DNA of 64,000 nt from Candidatus Avelusimicrobium intestinale (lineage in GTDB: Bacteria > Elusimicrobiota > Elusimicrobia > Elusimicrobiales > Elusimicrobiaceae): positions 1-64,000 of the forward strand of contig CACWYV010000001.1 of assembly GCA_902765225.1 (NCBI GenBank). The letters run 5' to 3'. Each line of letters starts with the position of its first letter. The stretch's first letter is position 1. A program made the position numbers and the translations under genes. This document shows, piece after piece, positions 52,232-61,666 of the stretch. A model generated the notes under the pieces. It saw nothing but the letters and a program-made list of their open reading frames with translations. It had not been told where the DNA came from and did no database searches.

Positions 52232-54022
52232 CTATTTAATCTCCGCCAAGGCGTGACCCGTTTGTATCTGGTCCCCTTGCTTGACGAGAAAATGTACCGT
52301 CCCCGCAGCCGTAGCAGCGACCGGGGTTTCCATTTTCATAGCTTCCATGACCAAAATTTCTTGGCCTTCGTTGACGTGGTCTCCCTCTTTGGCCGAGAAA
52401 CGAAGCACTGCCCCCGGCACCGGAGCGTTGACCGTAACTCCCGCACCGCCGGCAGCCGGCTTAGCGGCAGCAGGGGCAGCCGCACCCGTACCTACGCTAT
52501 AGCGTTTACCGTTGACAACAGCCGTTGTGTCACTCTCAAACGAGACGGTGTACGTTTTGCCTTCTACCGTTACGCTGATGGGGCCTTCCTGTTTAGCAAC
52601 CGGTTTCACGTCCGCCGCCCAACGGATGCCGTTTACTTTGGCCTCGCCTTTTAAGTACATAAGCCCTTTATCGGCGCAGGTGGCTACAATAAATTTATTT
52701 TCATCCGTCACCGGCAACCCCGCTTCTTTTAATTTCGCTTCAGCCACTTTTAACCCTTTCTTCGGGTCAGCATCGTTGATTTCCAACGGCGTTTTAGTGG
52801 TGGGTTCACGTTTCAATTGTTCGCTGGCAATTTTAACAATTTCCGGGTCGGCCTTAACGGGCGTTTTGCCAAAATACCCAAGCACCATTTTGCCGTATCC
52901 CTCGGTAATTTTTTTCCACGGGCCAAACATCACATTGGCATAGGCCTGTTGGAAATAAAATTGCGAAACAGGCGTAACGGACGTGCCAAACCCGCCGAGT
53001 TTCACACATTCACCCATGGCTTTGACTACTTCCGGGAATTTATCAAAGGTTCCGTTGTCGCGCATCATTTGCGTGTTGGCCGTTAGGGCACCGCCGGGCA
53101 ACGGAGAAAACGGAATAATTGGGTTTACCTTGGTTGCTTCGGGCGGTAAGAAATATTTAGCCATACATTCTTGGAACACATTTTCCGCTTCTTGGATTTT
53201 TTTCGGGTCAATATCCAATGTATATTCCGTTCCGCGCAAAGCATGCCACATCGTCAAAATATCCGGTTGGCACGTACCGCCGGAAACGGGCCGCATGGAC
53301 AAATCCAACGAATCCACGCCCGCTTTAATGGCTTCTAAACAGCAAGCAATAGAATTACCGGCCGTTTCGTGCGTGTGGAAAACAATTTTGGTCCCTTGCG
53401 GTAAAACACGGCGAGCCATCGCAATTGTTTCACCTACCGTTTTAGGCGTGGAAGTACCGGACGCATCTTTAAAGCAGACAGAGTCAAACGGAACACCGGA
53501 TTTTAAAATATCTTTCAGTACTTTTTCGTAAAAAGCCGCTGTGTGAATTTTGCCCGTCGTATCCCATCCCGGAGCGAGCGACATCATTGTCACGCAGATT
53601 TCGTGTTTAAGGCCGGCATCGTGAATGCATTGACCGGAGTAAATGAGATTATTGACATCATTAAGCGCATCAAAGTTGCGGATGGTAGTAGTGCCGTGTT
53701 TTTTAAACAATTCGGCGTGCGCTTTGATAACATCAGAAGATTGGCTATCCAATCCCACTACGTTTACACCGCGCGCCAACGTTTGTAAATTGGCATCCGG
53801 GCCGGCTGTTTGGCGGAATGTATCCATCATATCAAAAGCGTTTTCGTTGCAGTAGAAAAACAACGCTTGAAAGCGCGCACCGCCGCCAAATTCCATGTGG
53901 GTAATTCCGGCGTGGCGGGCGGCTTGTACCGCGGGCATAAAGTCTTTGGTCAGTACACGCGCTCCGTAAACGGATTGAAATCCGTCCCGAAACGCAGTAA
54001 GCATAAAGTTAATTTTTTTCAT
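52232..54022 (-). CDS. oadA: Biotin-dependent decarboxylase alpha subunit (carboxyltransferase plus biotin domain)
   Basis: 596 aa. A TIM-barrel carboxyltransferase (about 1-290), a PYC-OADA domain (about 300-450), an Ala/Pro hinge ([12 protein letters not shown]) and a C-terminal biotinyl domain with EAMKMETPV carrying the biotin Lys. The Lys of the active site (SVCFKDASG) and the metal His pair (FHTHETAG) are present. However the entry motif is RDGFQSV and the next EFGGGARFQ, where oxaloacetate enzymes usually have RDAHQSL and EVWGGATFD. So the family role is sure but the substrate (oxaloacetate or another acid) is less so. Operon birA-oadG-oadA-oadB. Confidence 0.92.
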   Translation of the reverse strand: MKKINFMLTAFRDGFQSVYGARVLTKDFMPAVQAARHAGITHMEFGGGARFQALFFYCNENAFDMMDTFRQTAGPDANLQTLARGVNVVGLDSQSSDVIKAHAELFKKHGTTTIRNFDALNDVNNLIYSGQCIHDAGLKHEICVTMMSLAPGWDTTGKIHTAAFYEKVLKDILKSGVPFDSVCFKDASGTSTPKTVGETIAMARRVLPQGTKIVFHTHETAGNSIACCLEAIKAGVDSLDLSMRPVSGGTCQPDILTMWHALRGTEYTLDIDPKKIQEAENVFQECMAKYFLPPEATKVNPIIPFSPLPGGALTANTQMMRDNGTFDKFPEVVKAMGECVKLGGFGTSVTPVSQFYFQQAYANVMFGPWKKITEGYGKMVLGYFGKTPVKADPEIVKIASEQLKREPTTKTPLEINDADPKKGLKVAEAKLKEAGLPVTDENKFIVATCADKGLMYLKGEAKVNGIRWAADVKPVAKQEGPISVTVEGKTYTVSFESDTTAVVNGKRYSVGTGAAAPAAAKPAAGGAGVTVNAPVPGAVLRFSAKEGDHVNEGQEILVMEAMKMETPVAATAAGTVHFLVKQGDQIQTGHALAEIK

Positions 54023-54037
54023 AAAAAGTCCTCGTAA

Positions 54038-54262
54038 TTATTTACCTTGAAATCTTTTGGCTGCTGCAATAGCAACGGCTAATAATGTACCGTCGGCTTG
54101 GGCCGCTGCGGTTACGGTCGCAGGAAATTTTTTGTCCATCCAAGCGACCAGAATCCCCAATACTTTCATCATCCCAATCAGCAAGATTAAGAAAGACAAC
54201 ACAATCAACATTCCTATAGCTGTGATGTTGAGCGATTGCAAAAACAAATTTCCTTCACTCAT
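54038..54262 (-). CDS. oadG: Decarboxylase gamma subunit (OadG-like)
   Basis: 74 aa. One N-terminal membrane helix (ITAIGMLIVLSFLILLIGMMKVLGILVAWMDKKFP) and a short cytoplasmic part ending AIAAAKRFQGK, the OadG/MmdD layout. The subunit ties alpha to beta and may bind zinc. Start ATG 54262 overlaps the birA stop (ATGA) and has GGAG upstream. Confidence 0.88.
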   Translation of the reverse strand: MSEGNLFLQSLNITAIGMLIVLSFLILLIGMMKVLGILVAWMDKKFPATVTAAAQADGTLLAVAIAAAKRFQGK

Positions 54263-54963
54263 AGTTGTACATCTCCTATACAAATTTCTTGGATACCCTG
54301 AGCGGTACGTAACAAAAGGGTGCCTTGTGGGGAGAGCCCTTCCGCCCGACCGACCATCGTTTGGGTCCCGTTTGTAACGGAAACCTCTTTTCCTAACGCT
54401 GCAAAACGCTGTGTATACGGTTCCCGGATGGCCGAAAAACCTTTTTCACACAGATCCGGATATCCCTGCCAGAAAAAATGTAACACTTCCTCCAGCACTT
54501 CCCGTGGATCGGCCCGCACCCCACACGCCAACAGCGAAGTGGCCGGCTGTCCCACGTAATCTAACTCCTTTTGGCAAATGTTAATCCCTACCCCCACAAT
54601 GACGGCTTGCAACTCATTTCCGGCGAAAACGGCCTCACTCAAAATCCCGCTAATTTTGCGACCTTGGACGTGAACGTCGTTGGGCCATTTAAGCGTGGGA
54701 CAAAGTTTCCGTTTTTCCAGCAAGTAGCAAATACTCAAAGCCATCAATTGCGTGAGATTGGACAAATGTGAATTTTGCAGCGGTTTTAAAAGAACGGAAA
54801 AATAGAGCCCCCCTTCTTGCGACACCCACCGACGGTTATACCGCCCACGTCCGGCCGTTTGACGATCCGCATACACCACCGTTGCGTGAGGCAGCGTGCT
54901 ATGCCGGGTTTTTAAATAGGTATTGGTGGAGTCCACCTCGTCCAAGTGCAGCACGGGGCTCAT
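54259..54963 (-). CDS. birA: Biotin-protein ligase
   Basis: 234 aa, class I ligase without the DNA-binding domain, so it is not a biotin repressor. Motifs: VDSTNTYLK, the ATP/biotin loop ADRQTAGRGRYNRRWVS (about residue 36), LKWPNDVHVQGRKISGILSEAV (catalytic Lys, about 95) and VIVGVGINICQ. Its main client is the biotin domain of OadA encoded two genes downstream. First gene of the operon; a perfect extended -10 ends 8 bases before the start codon. Confidence 0.95.
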   Translation of the reverse strand: MSPVLHLDEVDSTNTYLKTRHSTLPHATVVYADRQTAGRGRYNRRWVSQEGGLYFSVLLKPLQNSHLSNLTQLMALSICYLLEKRKLCPTLKWPNDVHVQGRKISGILSEAVFAGNELQAVIVGVGINICQKELDYVGQPATSLLACGVRADPREVLEEVLHFFWQGYPDLCEKGFSAIREPYTQRFAALGKEVSVTNGTQTMVGRAEGLSPQGTLLLRTAQGIQEICIGDVQL

Positions 54964-54971
54964 ATATAGTT

Positions 54972-54980
54972 ATTATACCA
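54972..54980 (-). promoter_or_regulatory. Extended -10 promoter of birA-oadGAB
   Basis: TGGTATAAT on the minus strand; its -10 ends 8 bases before the birA ATG and no ribosome-binding site lies between. Confidence 0.65.
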
Positions 54981-54994
54981 AATAACAACCTTGA

Positions 54995-55978
54995 TTACTT
55001 TTGCGACAGCATCTGCCGCGTTTGCTCAAATAACGTACGTACGGCTGCCAAATTATCCAACCGCACCAACTGACTCCGCACGCTGGATGCATAGTCAAAT
55101 CCGCTAATCCAGTACCCGGCTGTTTTACGGCTACGGTTTAAACCGATACGTTCCCCATAATAAACTACATTTTCTTCAATGAGTTTAAGATAAATTTCCA
55201 ACCGTTTGCCCGGAGTAAGCCCCTGCGGAACACGCCCCGCCATCTCGTCGGTGATATCTTGAAAGATAAAGGGATTTCCCACCGCCCCGCGCCCGATCAT
55301 TACCCCCGCGCATCCGGCTTGCAAAAACGCCGCCGCCATAGCGGCATCTTTCACACCCCCGTTCCCGATGACCGGAATTTTTACGGCCGCGCAAGCCTCG
55401 GCCAACGCGTCTATATTAGGCGGACCGTTGTGTACATCTACCGCGGCGCGGGCGTGCAAAGTGACAGCCGCGGCCCCGCAATCTTCGGCCAATTTGGCTA
55501 AACGTGCCCCCAACCTCTCCGCGTGTGTCAACGCCACGCGGGTTTTGAGTGTAACGGGAATAGCCACGCTTTTCACTGCCGCCGTTAATAACCGCGCCAG
55601 TTTCGCTTCATCTTTCATTAACACACATCCAGCACCGGCCTTGTTAATTTTTTTAACGGGGCACCCGGCATTCAAATCTACTATATCTGCTCCGGCAGCT
55701 TGCGCTTGACGGGCCGCTTGTGAAATAGTTTGCTCGTCCGAGCCGAAAATTTGCATGGAAACAGGATGCTCTTTGGGACTGATTTGCAACATACGTCCGC
55801 TTTTTTCGTTGCCAAAGTGAAGGGCATGAGCGGAAACCATTTCCGCGCACACCAAACCTGCGCCACCTTGCAAACAAAGGATACGAAAAGGAGAATCGGT
55901 GATGCCGGCCATGGGGGCTAACACTAAATTGTTAGCCAGCGACACGGACCCTATACGAAGCGGCCTAATCTGCGTCAT
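54995..55978 (-). CDS. dusB: tRNA-dihydrouridine synthase (DusB type)
   Basis: 327 aa FMN enzyme that reduces uridines in the tRNA D-loop. NNLVLAPMAGITDSPFRILC at the N-terminus, QIFGSDEQTISQAARQAQAAGADIVDLNAGCPVKKINKAGAGCVLMKD with the catalytic Cys (about residue 102), LHARAAVDVHNGP, VIGNGGV and VMIGRGAVGNPFIFQDI. This matches DusB. ATG 55978 overlaps the upstream gene by 14 bases. C-terminal helical domain present. Confidence 0.95.
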   Translation of the reverse strand: MTQIRPLRIGSVSLANNLVLAPMAGITDSPFRILCLQGGAGLVCAEMVSAHALHFGNEKSGRMLQISPKEHPVSMQIFGSDEQTISQAARQAQAAGADIVDLNAGCPVKKINKAGAGCVLMKDEAKLARLLTAAVKSVAIPVTLKTRVALTHAERLGARLAKLAEDCGAAAVTLHARAAVDVHNGPPNIDALAEACAAVKIPVIGNGGVKDAAMAAAFLQAGCAGVMIGRGAVGNPFIFQDITDEMAGRVPQGLTPGKRLEIYLKLIEENVVYYGERIGLNRSRKTAGYWISGFDYASSVRSQLVRLDNLAAVRTLFEQTRQMLSQK

Positions 55979-57470
55979 GGGCAACCGTCCAACGACCCGG
56001 GCGCGGAAGGGCTACGTGTTTCTGGCGAATCAGGCAAGCACGCATAATTTGGCGGGCATTTACAAATGTATTTTTAAATTCCAGCGAATCTACAAAATAA
56101 TCGTGTCCGAACCCACCGGCCAGCACGTGATCGGTAACGGCAATACGGTACGTATCCTGCGGATGGAACATTTTATTCTTTTTGAGGAAATGAATTTGCT
56201 TGATTTTGTGTCCGGCCGGGGCTTGCGGATTATACGTTACGTCAAACCCGGCAATTTGCGGGAAATTGTCTTTGGCTTCCAACGAGGCCTCCAATGCTTT
56301 TAAAAATGCACTGCCCCGCATAGTCAAAAAAGTAATATTATCCCCATAGGGGTACATTTGGTACAGGTCATACTCCGTTACCACACCTTTAGGCAAGGAA
56401 CTGCGGATGGAATCGGAATTGAGAACAGCTCCGTCTAACCGGGACCACTTATACAAACAATCGGCCAGCAAATCCCCTAAAACAGATTCTTGATTTAAAG
56501 CGGTAGACACCCCGGATTCCGTGCGGGTCACGCGGGCGTTGAGTTTGCGCTGGGTTTCCTGGCGTAAGTGGGCGGCACGCCGGGCCAAAACTTCGTCTTC
56601 CGCCCATTGATCTTGCAAAAGCGGTACATCTTCAAACGTAATATTTTTGATTTGTTTGGCTTTGTCAAATTCCAAACGAATATGGGAAAGACTATCCAGT
56701 TTGGCACCGGGATAAACAATAAACGTGTTATTGATTGTATCGGTTTCTGCCATTTCACGGTCTTTATTGGCACTCAAAATGAGGTGTATCCCGCCTACTT
56801 CTCCGGCCAGCAAGGCCTCGGCGGGTGTATTGGAGGTGTCTTCCCCCAAAGCATTGAGCAGAATGATGACATCTACTCCTTTGTTTTGTAACAGAGCCAC
56901 CATATCTGTGGCCGTTTGGATAGGATCCTCTACCGATAGCCCCGCCAACCGGGTTTTCTGTTTTTGGAAGATTTCCGGCCCGACTAACCCGAACACTCCG
57001 ATTTTAATCCCGTTACGGGTAAAAATCTGGTAATCATGCAAAGGCCACGGAATTTGGTTATCCAACCGTAGGTTAGAAACAATAAACGGATATTTTAATT
57101 CCCGCAATAACCCACGTAACACCGGCCAACCGTACGCAAAATCAGGTCCGCTGACGCTGGCTGCCGTATAAGGGAGAACCTTCATAAAATCAGCCACATA
57201 CGCCCCTTGCGTCAAATTGGCCTCGGGGGCGGAGCCGTACCAATTTCCTCCGTCAAAAAGCAAGTAAGGATTTTCCTGCCGTGCCAAAAAAGACTGCAAG
57301 ATGCCATACCCCCCGGCTGTCCGGTTTTCAAAACGGGGTTCAGGACGGCTGTAGTAAAAACCTTGCACATCTGCCGTATAAAAAATATCCACCAAGATCT
57401 GTTCCTCTTTGGCACACGCTCCCAAAAGGAAACACCCCAGCAGAAATATTCCCATACGGCTTCTTTTCAT
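55965..57470 (-). CDS. UshA/5'-nucleotidase-like lipoprotein with lost metal site
   Basis: 501 aa lipoprotein (lipobox LLGAC). It has both the N-terminal metallophosphatase-like and the C-terminal 5'-nucleotidase domain (VLGDLLADCLYKWSRLDGAVLNSDSIRSSLPKGVVTEYDLYQMYPYGDNITFLTMRG). The five metal-site motifs are changed when set against the next gene: TADVQG for SDTHG, DGGNWYG for DSGDLAN, SGPDFAYG for GNHAFDF, ILLNAL for ALVHDS and LSANKDRE for LGGHAHK. So a hydrolase is unlikely and a binding role is possible. It lies 4 bases after the intact paralogue. Confidence 0.85.
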   Translation of the reverse strand: MKRSRMGIFLLGCFLLGACAKEEQILVDIFYTADVQGFYYSRPEPRFENRTAGGYGILQSFLARQENPYLLFDGGNWYGSAPEANLTQGAYVADFMKVLPYTAASVSGPDFAYGWPVLRGLLRELKYPFIVSNLRLDNQIPWPLHDYQIFTRNGIKIGVFGLVGPEIFQKQKTRLAGLSVEDPIQTATDMVALLQNKGVDVIILLNALGEDTSNTPAEALLAGEVGGIHLILSANKDREMAETDTINNTFIVYPGAKLDSLSHIRLEFDKAKQIKNITFEDVPLLQDQWAEDEVLARRAAHLRQETQRKLNARVTRTESGVSTALNQESVLGDLLADCLYKWSRLDGAVLNSDSIRSSLPKGVVTEYDLYQMYPYGDNITFLTMRGSAFLKALEASLEAKDNFPQIAGFDVTYNPQAPAGHKIKQIHFLKKNKMFHPQDTYRIAVTDHVLAGGFGHDYFVDSLEFKNTFVNARQIMRACLIRQKHVALPRPGRWTVAHDAD

Positions 57471-57474
57471 ATGT

Positions 57475-58965
57475 TTATTTTACCACCTGCACACGACCGG
57501 ACGGAACAGGCGATACCGGGCCGGCCCGCAAAGCATTTTCAATAAGTCCGCGCACAGTTTGCGTGCCCACTTGTTTTTTCTGTTCGGCCGGAATGGATTT
57601 AAACACAAACCCTTCGCTGCGACCTTCGGCAATAAACGAATTGGTAGCAATCGTATACTGTTTGCGGTTTTGTAACGGTTGACCGTTTACTAAAATCTGT
57701 ACGTTTTTAACCTTCCCTCTTTTATTCACCTCAAAAGTAACGGTTAACCCCGCAAAAGCAAAGCGCGTACGGTTTTGAGAAAGCCCGCTTTTAACAATGC
57801 GTTTGAGCATACGCCCATTCACCGCCATAGCGGTAATCGTATTTTCAAACGGGTGAATATCAATGATATCACGCTTAGTAATAGGACCTTTGGGCATATC
57901 CACACGCGTACCGCCCGTGTTGGTAATAAATACATCTACTCCCGTGTACGCTTTGCCGATTTCGGCCACCCAATTATCCAGGGCATTATCTAAAAATTGC
58001 GGATTGCCCGAATGTTTTGGCAAAACAGCCGTCGTTTCACCCAAGACTTCATCCACTCCCGGTTCCCGCAAAGACTCCGCAATTTTTAATATCGCGGCAT
58101 CCTGCCCGGTTTTGGAAATCCATAACGGTACTAACTCCGACTCTGCCCGTACAAACCGGCCTGTTTTATCATCAGTGGTTACCGTAATCTTGCTAACATT
58201 TTTAGTATAACACCCGCTTTCTACAAACAATGTGCCGTTGATTGTCTTATTTTGAATAATTTTATGCGCGTGCCCCCCCAGAACAATATGCACCCGGCCC
58301 GGGAATTGGCGTGCGATATCAGCCACATAAGCCCCTTGCATACCGTGTTTATCATCCGCAACGGAATCGTGCACCAAAGCAACTACCACATTGGGGTTTT
58401 GTTTTTCCACTTCCGGCAGTATATTTTCCAATTCGCGCAATTGGGGGGTAAATGTATACTTTTGCGTGGCTTGGGTTGGATTCCGGTTGGCCAATCCAAT
58501 AATGGCAATTTTTACCCCGTTACGCACAAAAATCTTGTACGGTTCCACCCGATCCGGACGTTTCAAACTGTCCGCCAAATAGAAGTTTGCCGCCAATACG
58601 GCAAATTGGGCTTTTTCCAACATCGGGGCCACACCGGGATCTTTAAAATCAAACGCGTGGTTCCCAATTGTAACGGCATCATAATGCATAGCATTAAATA
58701 ACTCCACACTTTTTAATCCCTTGGAATTTTTCGCTTCCACGGTACCGTTGGCCAAATCGCCGCTGTCTAACAGCAAATAATTTTTCGGTCCCTTTTTCAG
58801 CACGGCCGCCAACGCGGCAAAGCCCCCACGCAACTGGCCGGTGGCCGGGTCTTTTTGGGCATAATAAAAACCGTGTGTATCACTGGTGTGATAAATCACG
58901 GTATCTTTCGCTTGGACAACGACCGAAAGGGCAAACACAAGAAATAAGACGCTTAATTTTTTCAT
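57475..58965 (-). CDS. Secreted 5'-nucleotidase / UshA-family phosphatase
   Basis: 496 aa. Signal peptide ends VVQA. Metallophosphatase motifs are intact: YHTSDTHGFYY (Asp and His), LLDSGDLANG (Asp), TIGNHAFDF (Asn-His), VALVHDS (His) and VLGGHAHK (His-x-His). The C-terminal domain has FITNTGGTRVDMPKGPITKRDIIDIHPFENTITAMAVNG and substrate aromatic residues. The enzyme should act in the periplasm on nucleotides or UDP-sugars. ATG 58965 has CGGAG upstream. It is followed by a degenerate paralogue. Confidence 0.93.
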   Translation of the reverse strand: MKKLSVLFLVFALSVVVQAKDTVIYHTSDTHGFYYAQKDPATGQLRGGFAALAAVLKKGPKNYLLLDSGDLANGTVEAKNSKGLKSVELFNAMHYDAVTIGNHAFDFKDPGVAPMLEKAQFAVLAANFYLADSLKRPDRVEPYKIFVRNGVKIAIIGLANRNPTQATQKYTFTPQLRELENILPEVEKQNPNVVVALVHDSVADDKHGMQGAYVADIARQFPGRVHIVLGGHAHKIIQNKTINGTLFVESGCYTKNVSKITVTTDDKTGRFVRAESELVPLWISKTGQDAAILKIAESLREPGVDEVLGETTAVLPKHSGNPQFLDNALDNWVAEIGKAYTGVDVFITNTGGTRVDMPKGPITKRDIIDIHPFENTITAMAVNGRMLKRIVKSGLSQNRTRFAFAGLTVTFEVNKRGKVKNVQILVNGQPLQNRKQYTIATNSFIAEGRSEGFVFKSIPAEQKKQVGTQTVRGLIENALRAGPVSPVPSGRVQVVK

Positions 58966-59018
58966 ACACACTCCGGAGATTTCATATCATACTACACGCT
59001 TTCGCACGGTATCATGCA

Positions 59019-60188
59019 CTATGCATTTTGCCGGGAGAACGGAGATATCTTGCGCAACCGTTCCACAATCGGCGGCAGTTCTTTTAACACCAAATCTATA
59101 TCCGCTTCCGTGTTTTCATCCGACAACGAAAAGCGCACGGAACCGTGTGCGAATTCAAACGGCACCAACATCGCCCGCAGCACGTGGGACGGTTCCAACG
59201 AGCCTGACGTACACGCCGAGCCGGAAGAAGCACAAATGTTAAAATCGTTAAGATACATCAAAATAGATTCCCCTTCAATATATCCAAAACTGATGTTGGT
59301 GGTATTTGGCACGCGGTTGTGTATATCTCCGTTGATTTTTACATCGGGAATCCGGGACACAATACCTTGTTCTAATTTATCACGAAGTGCGGCAACTTTC
59401 TGCATACTTCCGTCAGTCAAACGTTTTTGGGCCAACTGCGCGGCTTTGCCGATCCCGACAATATACGGCACATTTTCCGTTCCGGCCCGGCGGCGTTTTT
59501 CCTGGTGGCCGCCTACCAAATACGGCACAAAACGCGCGCCGCGGCGGGCATACAACGCCCCGATGCCTTTAGGTCCGTGAAATTTATGCGCACTGATAGA
59601 CAGAAAATCCGCTCCTATTTTTTGTACATCTACGGGAATTTTCCCCACCGCTTGTACTGCATCGGTATGGAAAAGCGCCCCGTGCGCATGCGCAATTTTA
59701 GCGACCTCTTGCACAGGGAAAACAGTCCCCGTTTCATTGTTAGCCCACATAATGGAAACGAGCGAGGTATTATCGTCTATGACGTTTTTTAACTCTTTCA
59801 AATCCAGCTGACCGTTTTTATCTACGCGGATAAAATCCACCCGCCAACCGCGGCTTTCCAACACCCGGCACGGCTCCAACACGGCAGGATGCTCCACGGC
59901 CGAAGTGATGAGGTGTTTTTTCTCCGGGAAGGCTTCCGCCGCCGAAAATAACACTGAGTCGTTACTTTCCGTGGCGCACGAAGTAAAAATAATTTCATCC
60001 GGGTAAGCAGCGTGCAATAAAGCGGCCACCTGTGCACGGGCTGCCTCTATTGCCCGGCGGTTCTGCCCGCCAAATGTGTGCATACTGGAAGCGTTGCCGT
60101 ATCTCTCGCTAAAATAAGGCAACATGGCCTCTACTACTTGCGGATAGCAACGGGTTGTGGCGTTATTGTCCAAATAAATTTCTTTCAT
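59019..60188 (-). CDS. nifS: Cysteine desulfurase NifS
   Basis: 389 aa PLP enzyme giving sulfur from cysteine to NifU. MKEIYLDNNATTRCYPQV at the start, VEHPAVLEP, MWANNETGTVFPV, SISAHKFHGPKGIGALYARRG (PLP Lys, about residue 203), GGHQEKRRRAGTENVPYIVG and SSGSACTSGSLEPSHVLRAM (catalytic Cys, about residue 325). All are intact and the long Cys loop marks class I. It starts 1 base after the nifU stop, so the pair is translationally coupled. Confidence 0.95.
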   Translation of the reverse strand: MKEIYLDNNATTRCYPQVVEAMLPYFSERYGNASSMHTFGGQNRRAIEAARAQVAALLHAAYPDEIIFTSCATESNDSVLFSAAEAFPEKKHLITSAVEHPAVLEPCRVLESRGWRVDFIRVDKNGQLDLKELKNVIDDNTSLVSIMWANNETGTVFPVQEVAKIAHAHGALFHTDAVQAVGKIPVDVQKIGADFLSISAHKFHGPKGIGALYARRGARFVPYLVGGHQEKRRRAGTENVPYIVGIGKAAQLAQKRLTDGSMQKVAALRDKLEQGIVSRIPDVKINGDIHNRVPNTTNISFGYIEGESILMYLNDFNICASSGSACTSGSLEPSHVLRAMLVPFEFAHGSVRFSLSDENTEADIDLVLKELPPIVERLRKISPFSRQNA

Positions 60189-60189
60189 A

Positions 60190-61038
60190 TTACGCCTGCT
60201 CTACCGTAATAGACTTATCCAAGTTTTCTTGGAGTGTTTTTTCAATAAAGTTTTTTAAAGTGGCCTGAGCATTCATACACCCGCTGCACATGCCTATCAA
60301 CCGGATTTTAACCGTGCTGCCCGCTAAATCTACCAACTCGGCCGAGCCGCCATCCCTGTTGAGTTTGGGACGGATCTCATCCTCTAATACCTTTTCTACC
60401 GCTTTGATCTTTTCTACAATTGTCAATTCGTTAAACGGTTTTTGAGTGGGAGCTGCCGTTTCTTTGGCTCCGTTGACTTTATCTAAAATCTGTTGGATAT
60501 TCCCTTTACACCGTCCGCAGGCACCGCCCGCCTTGGTAAAGTGAGTCACATCTTCCAGCGTGGTTAGATGATTGAGTCGGATTGCTTTAATGATGGCTTC
60601 CTCGGACACATTGAAACAGCGGCAGACTATTTTTTCTTCCTGTTGTTCAAACACAACCGGTTTGCCGCCCTGGCGGTAACTTTTAATAGCCGCTTCCAAT
60701 GCTTCCATCCCCATGACCGAACAATGCATTTTTTCCGCCGGCAAACTGCCCAATTGGTCGGCAATGTCCTGGTTGGTAATTTGAGCGGCTTCGTCCAAAG
60801 TTTTCCCTTTGGCCATTTCGGTCAGCATAGAGGAAGACGCAATCGCACTGGCACAACCGAACGTTTCAAATTTAGCATCTTCAATTACTTCTGTTTCTTT
60901 ATTTACTTTGATGGTTAAACGCAACGCATCCCCACACACCAAACTGCCCACCTGTCCGGTGCCGTCCGCATTGGGGATAGCCCCCACATTACGCGGATTT
61001 TTAAAATGGTCCATTACTTTATCGGTATAATCCCACAT
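60190..61038 (-). CDS. nifU: Fe-S scaffold protein NifU, three-domain form
   Basis: 282 aa. N-terminal IscU-like domain with VGSLVCGDALRL, FETFGCASAIASSSML and KMHCSVMG (three scaffold Cys), central ferredoxin-like BFD domain with CRCFNVSEE and GACGRCKGNIQ, and C-terminal Nfu domain with MCSGCMNAQATLK. This is the complete NifU layout. No nitrogenase genes are in the window, and in many anaerobes NifU/NifS serve general Fe-S assembly. GGGGGA precedes the ATG at 5 bases; an extended -10 lies upstream. Confidence 0.95.
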   Translation of the reverse strand: MWDYTDKVMDHFKNPRNVGAIPNADGTGQVGSLVCGDALRLTIKVNKETEVIEDAKFETFGCASAIASSSMLTEMAKGKTLDEAAQITNQDIADQLGSLPAEKMHCSVMGMEALEAAIKSYRQGGKPVVFEQQEEKIVCRCFNVSEEAIIKAIRLNHLTTLEDVTHFTKAGGACGRCKGNIQQILDKVNGAKETAAPTQKPFNELTIVEKIKAVEKVLEDEIRPKLNRDGGSAELVDLAGSTVKIRLIGMCSGCMNAQATLKNFIEKTLQENLDKSITVEQA

Positions 61039-61064
61039 ATATTTCCCCCTACTACGTCAGTTAT

Positions 61065-61073
61065 ATTATATCA
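61065..61073 (-). promoter_or_regulatory. Extended -10 promoter of nifUS
   Basis: TGATATAAT on the minus strand, about 26 bases before the nifU ATG. No IscR-type site recognised. Confidence 0.55.
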
Positions 61074-61144
61074 TTTCGCCTCTGCCATACGCTTGGCCCG
61101 AAATCCAACTTTTATACAAAAACTAGATTAATCCGCCCCACCCG

Positions 61145-61621
61145 TTATGCAGGCTTTGCCCGCAGGGCTTGCACTACCTGCGGCGGAACAAAAGCGGATA
61201 CATCTGCCCCGGCGCACACAGCTTCCTTCACGGCAGAAGAACTGATGTGTTGTAACTCGGCACAGGCCGGCAAAAACACTGTTTCCGCTTCCGGGAAAAA
61301 TTTTTTATTAAAATAAGCAGCCTCTAATTCCGGTTCCAAATCAGCTTGCCCGCGTACTCCCCGCACCAATATTTTCACCTGATGAGCCCGGGCATAATCA
61401 GCCAGTAAACCATCGGCGCAGGTCACTTCCACCCCGGGAATATCGGCGGTAACCTGTTGGAGTAACGCCACCCGTTCCTGTATCGTAAAGAGCGGTGTTT
61501 TTCCGGCGTTTTTCATAACCAACACCGTCAGACCGCCAAACAACCGGGCGGCCCGTAGAATAATATCCAAATGTCCATTCGTTACCGGGTCAAAACTACC
61601 GGCATAAACAGCTTTCATCAT
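61145..61621 (-). CDS. coaD: Phosphopantetheine adenylyltransferase
   Basis: 158 aa, penultimate step of coenzyme A synthesis. AVYAGSFDPVTNGHLDII carries the nucleotidyltransferase TxGH motif, LVRGVRGQADLEPELEAAYFNKKF binds phosphopantetheine and FLPACAELQHISSSAVKEAV is the ISSS motif. AGGAG lies 6 bases before the first of two adjacent ATGs. It is divergent from the HD hydrolase gene with only 45 bases between. Confidence 0.96.
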   Translation of the reverse strand: MMKAVYAGSFDPVTNGHLDIILRAARLFGGLTVLVMKNAGKTPLFTIQERVALLQQVTADIPGVEVTCADGLLADYARAHQVKILVRGVRGQADLEPELEAAYFNKKFFPEAETVFLPACAELQHISSSAVKEAVCAGADVSAFVPPQVVQALRAKPA

Positions 61622-61630
61622 GTATCTCTC

Positions 61631-61660
61631 CTGACACCTCGTCTTATATTATGGTATCAT
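61631..61660 (+). promoter_or_regulatory. Promoter of dgt-like gene, leaderless
   Basis: CTGACA (61631-61636), 18-bp spacer, TATCAT (61655-61660). The ATG at 61667 is 6 bases after the -10, and no ribosome-binding site is present. Confidence 0.65.
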
Positions 61661-61666
61661 AATTTT

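Noticed and set aside
59019-61038. Nitrogen-fixation locus suggested by nifU-nifS
   Set aside because: No nifHDK, nifB or other fixation genes are near; the pair alone is the general Fe-S assembly system in many anaerobes.
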